Shown: piece by piece, positions 19,571 through 32,302 of the stretch | Position numbering within the stretch: the first letter of the stretch is position 1 | Layout of the letters: every line of letters starts with the position of its first letter | Source of the DNA: Sideroxyarcus emersonii | GTDB taxonomy: Bacteria; Pseudomonadota; Gammaproteobacteria; Burkholderiales; Gallionellaceae | Reading direction: 5' to 3' | NCBI RefSeq assembly: GCF_021654335.1 | Contig: NZ_AP023423.1 | Span: 1,859,001 to 1,923,000 of the forward strand | DNA: 64,000 bases | The notes under the pieces: generated by a model | The model's database searches: none | What the model was told of the DNA's origin: nothing | What the model saw: only the letters and a program-made list of their open reading frames with translations | Translations under genes and position numbers: made by a program

Positions 19571-22273
19571 ATGAACACTGAAAACCCCCGCCCTCCAGCC
19601 GATTTCGACCAACTGGTGCTGCATGCCAGGCGTTGCAGCCATTACCTCGCCCGCCTGCTGGACGCCGAGCCGCAGTTGCTGGATTGGTTGCGCGGCCAGT
19701 ACCTCACGCCCTGCGACGCGGATGTCATGCAAGGCTGGTCGGCCGCGCTCCCTGCCGCCGACGAGGAAGAGTTGTCGCGGGCCCTGCGCCAGCTGCGCAA
19801 ACGCGTGATGCTGCATGTATTGACGCGCGACCTGAATGGGCTTTCCGGCCTCGACGAAGTGATGCGCAGCATGACGGCCCTGGCCGAGCTGGCCGTGCGC
19901 CGCGCCCAGGCATTCGCCATGCGCACGCTGACCGGGCAGTTCGGACAGCCCATCGGCGCCGGCAGCGGCCTGCCCCAGGAGCTGCTGGTGATCGGCATGG
20001 GCAAGCTCGGCGGTGGCGAACTGAACGTTTCTTCCGACATAGACCTGATCTTCGTCTATCCCGAGGATGGCGAAACCGGCGGCCCTCGCACCCTGTCCAA
20101 CCACGAGTTCTTCAACCGCCTTGGCCGCAAGGTGATCGCGCTCATCAACGACCACACCGAAGACGGCTATGTGTTCCGCGTCGATATGCGATTGCGGCCC
20201 TATGGCGACAGCGGACCGCTGACGATGAGCTTCGCCGCACTGGAAGAATACCTGGTCGCGCAGGGCCGGGAATGGGAACGCTATGCCTGGATCAAGGCGC
20301 GCGTGATCTCGCCGGCGAACTGTGCCTGCACACAGGAACTGGAAAGCCTCGCGCAACCATTCGTATTCCGCAAATACCTGGATTTCGGCGCCTTCGACTC
20401 GATGCGCAAGCTGCATGCGCAGATCCGCGCCGAAGTCGCTCGCCGCGACCGCTACCAAAATATCAAACTGGGGCCTGGCGGCATCCGCGAGATCGAATTC
20501 ATCGCCCAGGTGTTCCAGCTGATACGCGGCGGCCGCGATGCTCGCCTGCGCATCCGCCCGACGCGGCAAGTGCTGCAGCTGCTGGCGCTCGACGGCAAGC
20601 TGGACGCACAAGTGGTCGCGCGGCTGGACAGCAGCTATGTATTGCTGCGCAACCTCGAACATCGCCTGCAATATCTCGACGATCAGCAGACCCAGGAATT
20701 GCCGCAGGACGCCAGGCTCCAGGCCACCATTGCCGAGGCGATGGGCTATGCCGATTACGATGCGCTGCTGGCCGTGCTGTCCCCGGCAAGGGAATTCGTC
20801 AGTCAGCAATTCGAGGCCGTGTTTGGCGCAAAACAGGAAATCGGCGAAAGCACATGGTGGCGCAGCGATGCCGCCGCGTCCGAGCTGGAAACCGCGCTCG
20901 CCAAACTCGGCTACACGGAGGGCAACTCCCTCGCTGCAAGCCTGCTGCAGTTCCGCAACGGCAGCCGCTACCAGCAATTGCCCGAAGCCAGCCGTCAACG
21001 TCTCGACACGCTGGTACCGCGCCTGGCCGAACTGTGCGCGGGGACGACCAACCGCGATGCGGCCTTGCACCGTACACTGGCGCTGCTGGAAGCCATCGCC
21101 CGCCGCGCGGCCTATCTCGCCTTCCTCGCCGAATATCCGCAGGTGCTGCCGCGTCTGGTACGGCTGCTCGCCGCCAGCGCCTGGGCCGGCGATTACCTGA
21201 CCCAGCACCCCATCCTGCTCGATGAACTGCTGGATACGCGCGAACTGTATGTTGCCCCCGACTGGATGGCACTGGATGCGAAGCTCGCCGCGCAACTTGC
21301 CGCACATGACGGCGATACCGAACGCGAGATGGATGCACTACGCCAGTTCCAGCAGGCCCAGACCTTCCAGCTGCTGGCGATGGACCTACAGGGCCTGCTG
21401 CCGCTGGAAAAGCTGAGCGACCATCTGAGCGACCTGGCCGACCTCATTCTGAAACATGTATTGCAGCTGTGCTGGCGCGATGCGCGCAAGAGGCATCGCG
21501 ACGACGCGCGCTTCGCCATCATCGCCTACGGCAAGCTGGGCGGTCGCGAACTGGGCTATGCCTCGGACCTCGACCTGGTCTTCCTCTACGACGACGAACA
21601 TCCCGATGCGGGCGAGATCTACGCCCGCTTGGCGCAACGCATCAATACCATGCTCTCCAGCTATACCTCATCCGGCCGCCTGTACGAAGTCGACCTGCGC
21701 CTGCGCCCGAACGGCGAAAGCGGGCTGCTGGTCAGTTCGATCGCCGCGTTCGACGAATACCAGCGGCAGCATGCCTGGGCCTGGGAACACCAGGCGCTGA
21801 CGCGCGCCCGCTTTTGCGCCGGAGACCAGTCGGTCGGCGCGCAGTTCGAGCGCATCCGCATCGATGTGCTGCGGCTGCCCCGCGATATCGCCAAACTCAA
21901 ACAGGAAGTGGTGGAAATGCGCGAGAAGATGCATGACGGCCATCCGAACACCAGCGGACTGTTCGACATCAAGCAGGACAGCGGCGGCATGGTGGATGTC
22001 GAGTTCATTGTGCAGTTCATCGTACTCGCCCATTCCGCCACCCATCCCGAACTCACCGCTAACCGCGGCAACCTGGCATTGCTGGAAACCGCCGCAAAAC
22101 TGGGGTTGATCGATGCCGGACTCAGCCAGAAGGTGCGCGAACTGTACCGGGAATTGCGCCGGCTGCAACATCAGATGCGCCTGAACAACCAGACGCCCTG
22201 TCGCGTCCCGCCTGCCCAGATGGACACCGCCGCCGTCACGGCGCTGTGGGCAGCACAGTTCGGGAACGACTGA
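19571..22273 (+). CDS. glnE: Bifunctional glutamine synthetase adenylyltransferase / adenylyl-removing enzyme
   Basis: Controls glutamine synthetase by adding or removing AMP in response to PII and glutamine. Two nucleotidyltransferase halves are visible: the N-terminal deadenylylase around GMGKLGGGELNVSSDIDLIF (about residues 141-160) and the C-terminal adenylylase around YGKLGGRELGYASDLDLVF (about 651-669), each with the paired aspartates DxD. The Arg/Asp block YEVDLRLRPNGESGLLVSS is also present. The protein is 900 aa, near family length. It is convergent and directly abutting the adenylate cyclase gene, with no spacer at all. Confidence 0.95.
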   Translation: MNTENPRPPADFDQLVLHARRCSHYLARLLDAEPQLLDWLRGQYLTPCDADVMQGWSAALPAADEEELSRALRQLRKRVMLHVLTRDLNGLSGLDEVMRSMTALAELAVRRAQAFAMRTLTGQFGQPIGAGSGLPQELLVIGMGKLGGGELNVSSDIDLIFVYPEDGETGGPRTLSNHEFFNRLGRKVIALINDHTEDGYVFRVDMRLRPYGDSGPLTMSFAALEEYLVAQGREWERYAWIKARVISPANCACTQELESLAQPFVFRKYLDFGAFDSMRKLHAQIRAEVARRDRYQNIKLGPGGIREIEFIAQVFQLIRGGRDARLRIRPTRQVLQLLALDGKLDAQVVARLDSSYVLLRNLEHRLQYLDDQQTQELPQDARLQATIAEAMGYADYDALLAVLSPAREFVSQQFEAVFGAKQEIGESTWWRSDAAASELETALAKLGYTEGNSLAASLLQFRNGSRYQQLPEASRQRLDTLVPRLAELCAGTTNRDAALHRTLALLEAIARRAAYLAFLAEYPQVLPRLVRLLAASAWAGDYLTQHPILLDELLDTRELYVAPDWMALDAKLAAQLAAHDGDTEREMDALRQFQQAQTFQLLAMDLQGLLPLEKLSDHLSDLADLILKHVLQLCWRDARKRHRDDARFAIIAYGKLGGRELGYASDLDLVFLYDDEHPDAGEIYARLAQRINTMLSSYTSSGRLYEVDLRLRPNGESGLLVSSIAAFDEYQRQHAWAWEHQALTRARFCAGDQSVGAQFERIRIDVLRLPRDIAKLKQEVVEMREKMHDGHPNTSGLFDIKQDSGGMVDVEFIVQFIVLAHSATHPELTANRGNLALLETAAKLGLIDAGLSQKVRELYRELRRLQHQMRLNNQTPCRVPPAQMDTAAVTALWAAQFGND

Positions 22274-23554
22274 TCAGGCCGAGGCGGGGCTGGTGCCGTC
22301 TGCGGCGGGCAGGCGGTAGACGTTGCTGCCGACCACCGGTTCTACCGCATGGGTGACGCGGCCGAGCATCCGGTACGACGTCATCTCGCCCTTGCCCTTG
22401 ACGTTGAGTATGTTAGGCGGCTCGAACAGGTAGCCGAAGCGCAGGCGGTTGTAGGTGAGCTTGTCGGTGAGGATGTGCCCCGCTTTCGCATCGTCGGTCA
22501 GGCGGCTGGCGATATTCACCGTATCGCCCCACAGGTCGTAGATGAAGCGCTTGGTACCGATCACCCCGGCCACCACCGGGCCGGTGGCGATGCCGATATG
22601 GATGCCCAGATTGCGCTTGACCAGCGCCGGATGCCTGGCGACGAACTCCAGCATCTCGATCGCCATGTTCGCCATATCCTCCACATAGTCCGGCCGTTCG
22701 CGCGACAGCCCGCCCACCACCATGTAGGCATCGCCTATGGTCTTGATCTTCTCCAGCCCGTATTTCTCGGAGAGCTCGTCGAAACCGGAAAACACGGTAT
22801 TGAGCAGGCCGACCATCTGCTCCGGCGACATCTGTTCGGTCAGCTGGGTGAAATTCACCAGGTCGGCGAACATCACCGTGACGTCCGCGTACCCGTCAGC
22901 GATCAATCCCTGGTTGTTCTTCAGGCGTTCAGCGATATTGGAAGGCAGCACGTTGAACAACACCCGTTCCGACTTCTTCTGCTCTTCCGCCAGCAGGGCA
23001 TGCTGCTGGTCGAGCTGGGTCTTGATCTTCTCCGTCTCGATGACGAAATAGCGTACCAGGAAATACAAAATGGAGGACATCGCAGCAAAGTTGAGCGCGA
23101 AGAACACGCCGATGGTATTCATCGGTATCCCGGTCGTTGCGCCCGTGCCCAGGTAAAAATCGAAGAAGCCGGACACCGCGGTAAGCACCATGTAGGCGAC
23201 GAACCAGGGGATGGAATCGCGCCAGCCCGACACCACCAGCGCCCCGATCGGCGCGAGCAGGGCCCACAGCGCCACGCCGCTTGAGGTGATTGAACTGCCG
23301 ATGCTCCATTGCATCACGAAGGGGGCGAACAGGAACAGCGTCAACTGGACGAAACGCAGGACCTCGAAATTCCGCGTCCGCATGTAATAGACCAGCGAGG
23401 TGACGGAAATGGCCTGGTAGCCCAGCGGCACATTGCTGGAGAAATTGAGTCCCATCAGCCAGTAAATGGCCAGCCACAGCATGACCCCGAGCGTCATGAA
23501 TGCCGCCGCAAAGATAAGCAGGCTTTTGCGCAGCTTCTCTTCCTGCGTATCCAT
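22274..23554 (-). CDS. Membrane-bound class III adenylate/guanylate cyclase
   Basis: Probable cAMP-producing enzyme. About six hydrophobic segments fill residues 12-190, a membrane sensor-like region of unknown ligand. A short linker rich in Lys/Glu/Gln (EKIKTQLDQQHALLAEEQ) leads to the class III cyclase domain at roughly 220-400. It shows VTVMFADLVNFTQL (first metal Asp), KIKTIGDAYMVVGGL (second metal Asp) and DLWGDTVNIASRL. The start at MDTQEEKLRKS (23554, 426 aa) begins just before the first hydrophobic helix; the open frame upstream looks non-coding. The Lys and Asp in the KTIGDAYM and YDLWGDTVN blocks favour ATP over GTP, as in bacterial adenylate cyclases, but this is inference. Confidence 0.85.
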   Translation of the reverse strand: MDTQEEKLRKSLLIFAAAFMTLGVMLWLAIYWLMGLNFSSNVPLGYQAISVTSLVYYMRTRNFEVLRFVQLTLFLFAPFVMQWSIGSSITSSGVALWALLAPIGALVVSGWRDSIPWFVAYMVLTAVSGFFDFYLGTGATTGIPMNTIGVFFALNFAAMSSILYFLVRYFVIETEKIKTQLDQQHALLAEEQKKSERVLFNVLPSNIAERLKNNQGLIADGYADVTVMFADLVNFTQLTEQMSPEQMVGLLNTVFSGFDELSEKYGLEKIKTIGDAYMVVGGLSRERPDYVEDMANMAIEMLEFVARHPALVKRNLGIHIGIATGPVVAGVIGTKRFIYDLWGDTVNIASRLTDDAKAGHILTDKLTYNRLRFGYLFEPPNILNVKGKGEMTSYRMLGRVTHAVEPVVGSNVYRLPAADGTSPASA

Positions 23555-23775
23555 TATTTCCGGCTTGATTTCCTTCGAACCGATGTGCTGCACCCCCGCT
23601 CCTCCCCTAATTGCTCCTTGCCCCGCATAAGCGATGATTACATGATACGGCGACAAAAGGAATACACCCGCAGGGTTCCGCCCGGCCGCCACCCCATAGC
23701 CCGCCCTTCATAATCTGCGCAGAAACGGCTAGAATCGCGCTTTCGCAACAATCATACGAAACTAAGGAAATCACC

Positions 23776-24696
23776 ATGTCCATGTCCGACCGCGACGGCT
23801 TCATCTGGTACGACGGCAAGCTCGTTCCCTGGCGCGAAGCCACCACCCACGTGCTCACCCATACCCTGCATTACGGCATGGGGGTGTTCGAGGGCGTGCG
23901 GGCATACAAAACCACGCAGGGAACCGCGATATTCCGCCTGCAGGAGCATACCGACCGCCTGTTCAACTCGGCCTCCATCTTCAAGATGAAGATGCCGTAC
24001 GACAAGGCCACATTGATGGCAGCCCAGAAGGAAGTGGTCCGCGCCAACAAGCTGGAATCCTGTTACATTCGCCCAATCGTGTTCTTCGGTTCCGAAGCGA
24101 TGGGTATCGCCGCGACCACGCTGTCGGTGCATGTCGCCATCGCGGCCTGGCCGTGGGGCGCCTATCTGGGCGAAGAAGGGATGGCCAAGGGCATCCGCGT
24201 GAAGACTTCCAGCTTCACCCGCCATCATGTGAACATCAACATGTGCCGTGCCAAATCGGTCGGTTCCTACAGCAACTCCATCCTGGCCCACCAGGAAGTG
24301 GCGCACGACGGCTACGACGAAGCCCTGCTGCTCGACCCCGAAGGCTACGTGGCCGAAGGCGCCGGCGAAAACCTGTTCATCGTCAAGAAGGGCAAGCTCT
24401 ACACGCCAGACCTGACTTCCTGCCTGGAAGGCATCACGCGCGATTCCATCATCACGCTGGCCAAGGACATGGGGCTGGAACTGATCGAGAAGCGCATCAC
24501 GCGCGACGAAGTGTATTGTTCCGATGAGGCGTTCTTCACCGGCACGGCCGCGGAAGTCACGCCGATCCGCGAACTGGACACCCGCACCATCGGCATCGGC
24601 TCGCGCGGCCCGATCACCACCAAGCTGCAGGCCTCGTTCTTCGACATCGTCGCAGGCAAGAATGCCAAGTACGCCGATTGGCTGGCACACGTATAA
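23776..24696 (+). CDS. ilvE: Branched-chain amino acid aminotransferase
   Basis: Fold-type IV PLP aminotransferase doing the last step of leucine, isoleucine and valine synthesis. The PLP lysine is Lys160 in [15 protein letters not shown]. The phosphate-binding and signature region [20 protein letters not shown] and [17 protein letters not shown] are clear. N-terminal [16 protein letters not shown] is also typical. 306 aa, as expected. AAGGAAAT supports the start. A 66-aa zinc-finger gene and waaF follow in the same direction, an arrangement often seen in betaproteobacteria. Confidence 0.96.
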   Translation: MSMSDRDGFIWYDGKLVPWREATTHVLTHTLHYGMGVFEGVRAYKTTQGTAIFRLQEHTDRLFNSASIFKMKMPYDKATLMAAQKEVVRANKLESCYIRPIVFFGSEAMGIAATTLSVHVAIAAWPWGAYLGEEGMAKGIRVKTSSFTRHHVNINMCRAKSVGSYSNSILAHQEVAHDGYDEALLLDPEGYVAEGAGENLFIVKKGKLYTPDLTSCLEGITRDSIITLAKDMGLELIEKRITRDEVYCSDEAFFTGTAAEVTPIRELDTRTIGIGSRGPITTKLQASFFDIVAGKNAKYADWLAHV

Positions 24697-24719
24697 CGAC
24701 GCAATACCCAGGGGGAAGC

Positions 24720-24920
24720 ATGTCCAACGAAAACACCACGCAGCGTTACGTCGAAATCACGGCCGAAGCGCTGCCCCTGTTCTGTCCGACCCCGGCGGTC
24801 AATCTGTGGAGCGCGCACCCCAGGATCGCCATCCCGGTGGAAAAACTGGGCGAGGCGCGCTGCCCCTATTGCGGCACGCTGTACAAGTTCAAGGGCGAAC
24901 TCCCGCACGGCCATCATTGA
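24720..24920 (+). CDS. Small CHCC-type zinc-finger domain protein
   Basis: 66-aa protein of the zf-CHCC family, related to the C-terminal zinc site of the complex I accessory subunit NDUFS6. The likely metal ligands are a Cys in LPLFCPTP, the His in WSAHPRIAI and the pair in ARCPYCGTLYKF. Start at ATG 24720, preceded by GGGGGAAG. The gene lies between ilvE and waaF. Its function in bacteria is not established; I infer only a zinc-binding small protein. Confidence 0.82.
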   Translation: MSNENTTQRYVEITAEALPLFCPTPAVNLWSAHPRIAIPVEKLGEARCPYCGTLYKFKGELPHGHH

Positions 24921-24957
24921 CGCGTAGCGCCCTCCCCGCCTGCGGCCGCCACCACAC

Positions 24958-25971
24958 GTGAACAAACTCCTCATCATCGCCCCGAGCTGGGTAGGCGACT
25001 GCATGCTGATGCAGCCCATGCTGCACCGCCTGCAGCAGCGCCACCACGGCGCCAGCATCGATGTGCTGGCACCGCCGTGGACGGAAAAACTGCTGCGGCA
25101 GATGCCCGAGGTCCATGATGTGGTCATCAACCCTTTCCCGCATGGCGCGCTCGACCTGTTCGCCCGCCGCCGCTTCGGGATGCAATTGCGCCAGGCCCGC
25201 TACGACCAGGCCATCGTGCTGCCCAACTCGTGGAAATCCGCGCTGGTCCCCTATTTCGCCGATATCCCCCTGCGCACCGGCTTCATCGGCGAGCAGCGCT
25301 ACGGCCTGCTCAACGATGCGCGCAAGCTGGACAAGAACAAACTCCCCTTGATGGTGGAGCGCTTCGCGCAACTGGCCGAAACGCCGGGCGAAATGGTCGC
25401 GCATCCGCTGGCGGCACCGGAATTGAAGGTAGATGACATCCAGCGCGCACAGGCGCTGGCCAAGTTCGGGCTGACGCTGGATCAGCCGATCGCAGTATTC
25501 TGCCCGGGCGCGGAATACGGTCCGGCCAAACGCTGGCCCCCTCAATACTACGCCGAACTGGCGCAGAACCTGCGCACCCGGGGCTATGCCGTCTGGCTGA
25601 TCGGCTCAGCCAAAGACAAGGAGGTCGCCGACAAGATCGTTGCGCTAGGCAACGAGCCATGCCTCAACCTGTGCGGGGTGACCGACCTAGCCGAGGCCAT
25701 CGCGCTGTTATCCTGCGCCGATCTGGTGGTCAGCAACGATTCCGGATTGATGCATATCGCCGCCGCACTCGACCGTCCGCTGCTCGCGATCTTCGGCTCC
25801 AGCAGCCCGCAGTTCACCCCGCCGCTGTCGGACCAGGCGCAGGTGCTGAAGCTGGACCTGCCGTGCAGCCCCTGCTTCAAACGCGAATGCCCGCTCGGCC
25901 ATTTCAACTGCATGCTCAAGCTGACGCCCAAGGAAGTTGCGCGCCACATCCATATCCACCCCAAGAGATAG
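24958..25971 (+). CDS. waaF: ADP-heptose:LPS heptosyltransferase II
   Basis: Glycosyltransferase family 9 enzyme that adds the second heptose to the LPS inner core at the cytoplasmic face of the inner membrane. The N-terminus LLIIAPSWVGDCMLMQPML is the standard WaaF opening. The C-terminal half has FCPGAEYGPAKRWPPQYYA and VSNDSGLMHIAAALDRPLLAIFGSSSP, the ADP-heptose binding region, then SPCFKRECPLGHFNCM. The start is GTG 24958 (337 aa). It is followed 6 bp later by the phosphomannomutase gene, probably one transcript. Confidence 0.94.
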   Translation: MNKLLIIAPSWVGDCMLMQPMLHRLQQRHHGASIDVLAPPWTEKLLRQMPEVHDVVINPFPHGALDLFARRRFGMQLRQARYDQAIVLPNSWKSALVPYFADIPLRTGFIGEQRYGLLNDARKLDKNKLPLMVERFAQLAETPGEMVAHPLAAPELKVDDIQRAQALAKFGLTLDQPIAVFCPGAEYGPAKRWPPQYYAELAQNLRTRGYAVWLIGSAKDKEVADKIVALGNEPCLNLCGVTDLAEAIALLSCADLVVSNDSGLMHIAAALDRPLLAIFGSSSPQFTPPLSDQAQVLKLDLPCSPCFKRECPLGHFNCMLKLTPKEVARHIHIHPKR

Positions 25972-25977
25972 TCACCC

Positions 25978-27354
25978 ATGGCTCACATCCCGAAAGAGAT
26001 ATTCAAGGCATACGACATACGCGGCATCGTCGGCAAATCGTTGACGGATGAGATCGTCGAAGCCATCGGCCACGCCCTCGGTACCGAGGCGCTTGCGCGC
26101 AAGCAGCACAGCATCGCCATCGGCCGCGACGGACGCCTGTCCGGCCCAGCCTTCGCCAAGGCGCTGGCGCGCGGCATCCAGAAGAGCGGCATCGACGTGA
26201 TCGACGTCGGCATGGTCGCCACGCCGATGACCTACTTCGCCGCCTTCCAGCTCAAGACCGACTGCGCAGTGATGATCACCGGCAGCCACAACCCGCCCGA
26301 TTACAACGGCCTGAAGATGGTGCTGGCCGGAGAAACCCTGTCCGGCGAGACCATCCAGAAACTGCGCCAGCGCATCGAGCAGGGCGACCTCGCGCACGGC
26401 AGCGGCAGCTACTCGCAATACGACATCGCTCCGGAATACATCGCGCGCATCGTCGGCGACATCAGGCTGGCTCGGCCGCTCAACATCACGGTGGACTGCG
26501 GCAACGGCGTGGCAGGCGACTTCGCCGCCAAACTGTACCGAGGCATCGGCTGCACCGTCACCGAAATGTTCTGCGAAGTGGACGGCAACTTCCCCAACCA
26601 CCATCCCGACCCTTCCGATCCGCACAACCTGGAAGACCTGATTGGCGCCCTGCACAACAACGACAGCGAGCTGGGCCTGGCTTTCGACGGCGACGGCGAC
26701 CGCCTCGGCGTGGTCACCAAGGACGGCAAGATCATCTTCCCCGACCGCCAGTTGATGCTGTTCGCCGCCGACGTGCTCTCGCGCAATCCGGGTGCGGAGG
26801 TCATCTTCGACGTGAAATCCACGCGCAACCTGTTCGCCTGGATACACGAACGCGGCGGCAAACCGACGCTGTGGAAGACCGGCCATTCGCTGGTGAAGGC
26901 CAAGATGAAGGAGACCGGCGCCCTGCTGGCCGGCGAGATGAGCGGACATGTGTTCTTCAAGGAGCGCTGGTACGGTTTCGACGACGGCCTGTATGCCGGC
27001 GCGCGGCTGCTGGAAATCCTGAGCAAGGTCGCCGACCCGAACGCCACGCTGAACGGACTGCCGGATGCGGTATGCACTCCGGAATTGCACATCCATACTG
27101 CGGAAGGCTTGAACCACACGCTGATCGCCCGGCTGCAGAAAGAAGCGCGCTTCACCGATGCGCGCGACATCATCACCATCGACGGATTGCGGGTGGAATA
27201 TGCCGACGGTTTTGGCCTGATGCGTCCGTCCAACACCACGCCGGTGATCGTGCTGCGCTTCGAAGCGGACGACGCTGCCGCCCTGCAGCGCATCCAGGAC
27301 GACTTCCGCCGCGTGCTGCTGGCCGCAGCACCGGATCTGCAGCTGCCGTTCTAG
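25978..27354 (+). CDS. Phosphomannomutase / phosphoglucomutase
   Basis: Alpha-D-phosphohexomutase (458 aa) interconverting mannose-1-P/mannose-6-P and glucose-1-P/glucose-6-P, supplying sugar nucleotides for LPS and exopolysaccharide. Phosphoserine loop: MITGSHNPPDYNG with Ser103. Metal loop: FDGDGDRLG with Asp237, Asp239 and Asp241. Sugar-binding loop: GEMSGHVFFKERW. Phosphate-binding C-terminal loop: MRPSNTTPVIVLRFE. The closest family is AlgC/ManB type. It fits next to waaF as a cell-surface sugar gene. Confidence 0.93.
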   Translation: MAHIPKEIFKAYDIRGIVGKSLTDEIVEAIGHALGTEALARKQHSIAIGRDGRLSGPAFAKALARGIQKSGIDVIDVGMVATPMTYFAAFQLKTDCAVMITGSHNPPDYNGLKMVLAGETLSGETIQKLRQRIEQGDLAHGSGSYSQYDIAPEYIARIVGDIRLARPLNITVDCGNGVAGDFAAKLYRGIGCTVTEMFCEVDGNFPNHHPDPSDPHNLEDLIGALHNNDSELGLAFDGDGDRLGVVTKDGKIIFPDRQLMLFAADVLSRNPGAEVIFDVKSTRNLFAWIHERGGKPTLWKTGHSLVKAKMKETGALLAGEMSGHVFFKERWYGFDDGLYAGARLLEILSKVADPNATLNGLPDAVCTPELHIHTAEGLNHTLIARLQKEARFTDARDIITIDGLRVEYADGFGLMRPSNTTPVIVLRFEADDAAALQRIQDDFRRVLLAAAPDLQLPF

Positions 27355-27420
27355 GCTTCCTGCCGCAAGGCATGGGATGGTCGGGTCGGCGGACGCCGGG
27401 AAAGCAGTTGCGCTATCGGC

Positions 27421-27879
27421 TCACACGCGTATGGATTGGGGGTGGTATTGCTGCAGCCCCTTGCCGCTCAACCAGCCCAGCTCGGACAGCTCGCGCAAGA
27501 GCTGGGTGAACTCGGCCAGGTTCTCCGGTTTTTTCACGAAGCTGTTGGCTCCGATCTGGTAGCTCAACACCACGTCGGCGGGATCGTGCAGTTCGGAGAA
27601 TACGACGATAGGGACATCCTGCAGCCGCGATTCCATGCGCAATGTCCGCAATACGGCAAGACCGGCAAGCTTGGGCAGTTTCAGGTCGAGCAGGATCAGG
27701 CGGGGCATCGCATAACCGCGTTCGACGGTATCGGTCAGCCATTCCAGCGCTTCGGTCGCATCGCGCGCCACTGCGAGGTGCAACTCGTCCTGGCAGCCTG
27801 CCACCGCCTGCTGAATCAAGAGAACTTCGGCTTCCCCGTCTTCGACCAGTAGTATCGTCTCGTTCGCTTGTCTGAGCAT
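27421..27879 (-). CDS. Stand-alone response regulator (receiver domain only)
   Basis: CheY-like receiver of about 152 aa without an output domain. The acidic pocket is VEDGEAE (Glu13, Asp14), the phosphoacceptor is Asp65 in LILLDLKLPKLAG, the conserved Ser lies in IVVFSE and the Lys in GANSFVKKP. The insertion around ERGY before the phosphoacceptor resembles the Rcp1 group of regulators that pair with bacteriophytochrome-type kinases. No kinase gene is nearby, so its partner is unknown. The start is taken as ATG 27879; TTG 27897 or GTG 27891 in the same frame are alternatives. It is the last gene of the long minus-strand run and convergent with the phosphomutase gene. Confidence 0.82.
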   Translation of the reverse strand: MLRQANETILLVEDGEAEVLLIQQAVAGCQDELHLAVARDATEALEWLTDTVERGYAMPRLILLDLKLPKLAGLAVLRTLRMESRLQDVPIVVFSELHDPADVVLSYQIGANSFVKKPENLAEFTQLLRELSELGWLSGKGLQQYHPQSIRV

Positions 27880-28033
27880 CGTCCGCTTCACTCTCAAAAT
27901 AATTGGAAACGATGCAGCGCATACAACCTACCCTACAGCCATCTCCATCTCTGCACGAACACTACACCAGCAACGCAAGCCTTGGCAACCGAACCGGGGT
28001 GTAATTCGGCAGCTTTCGATGCAACCGCGGAAG

Positions 28034-30655
<2,622 letters not shown>

Positions 30656-30741
30656 CGATGCACCTTGAACTCTGAAGTCACGTTCCAGACTGGCTGGACA
30701 AGGCGCGCATCATACCATCTGGCGCCGCCGTTCGGGCATCG

Positions 30742-31192
30742 TCAGTCCTCGCCAGCCTCCATCCCGGGAGCTTGCTTGAGCACCTTCAGCGTCACATCGA
30801 TGGAAAACCCGCGCGATTGCAGAAAACGTATCTGCCGTGCCTTTTCCCTGGCGTCCTGCGGCAGGGTACCGAACTTTCGCTGCCAGACTTCGCGGGCGGC
30901 CTCCAGTTCGGTTTCCTTCAGCTGGGGGATGGCATCGGCGATGAGGTTCTCGGCGATGCCTTTCTGACGCAGCTCATGCGCGATGCGCTGGGTGCCGAAA
31001 CGGCCGCGTTTGCTATCTACCAGCAAGGTGGCCGCGCGTGCGTCGGAGAGCCAGTTCTTTTTCTCCAGCTCGTCCAGCACGGCTCCCAGGTCCTCGCCTT
31101 CCTGCACATACGGCAACAGCTTGCCGTGCAGCTCGGCACGGCTATGTTCGCGCCGCGCCAGATACCGCATGGCGCGCACGCGCAGGCTGAGT

Positions 31193-31215
<23 letters not shown>
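30742..31215 (-). CDS. recX: Regulatory protein RecX
   Basis: Modulator that binds and inhibits RecA filaments. The protein is about 157 aa of three-helix repeats: [57 protein letters not shown] and a C-terminal [18 protein letters not shown] take GTG 31215 as the start because the conserved PELSLRVRA region begins upstream of the first ATG at 31170. That start lies inside the last 23 nt of recA, implying coupling. A much longer open frame reaches into recA without homology. Confidence 0.88.
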
Positions 31216-32218
<1,003 letters not shown>

Positions 32219-32251
32219 TTTGTGTGCCCTTTCAAAAATTCGATGGGGCGG

Positions 32252-32293
32252 ATTGTGGCACAACAATTCGGAGTTGTACAGAACGTTCGTTCT
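32252..32293 (-). promoter_or_regulatory. Putative recA promoter with GAAC-N4-GTTC operator-like palindrome
   Basis: Reading on the minus strand: a 14-bp inverted repeat AGAACGAACGTTCT (32280-32293), then TGTACA (32275-32280) as a possible -35, 17 bp, and CACAAT (32252-32257) as -10. The palindrome touches the -35 box, a good place for a repressor. The promoter boxes are only partial matches. The LexA role is inferred from position. Confidence 0.5.
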
Positions 32294-32302
32294 CTTTGTG
32301 AG

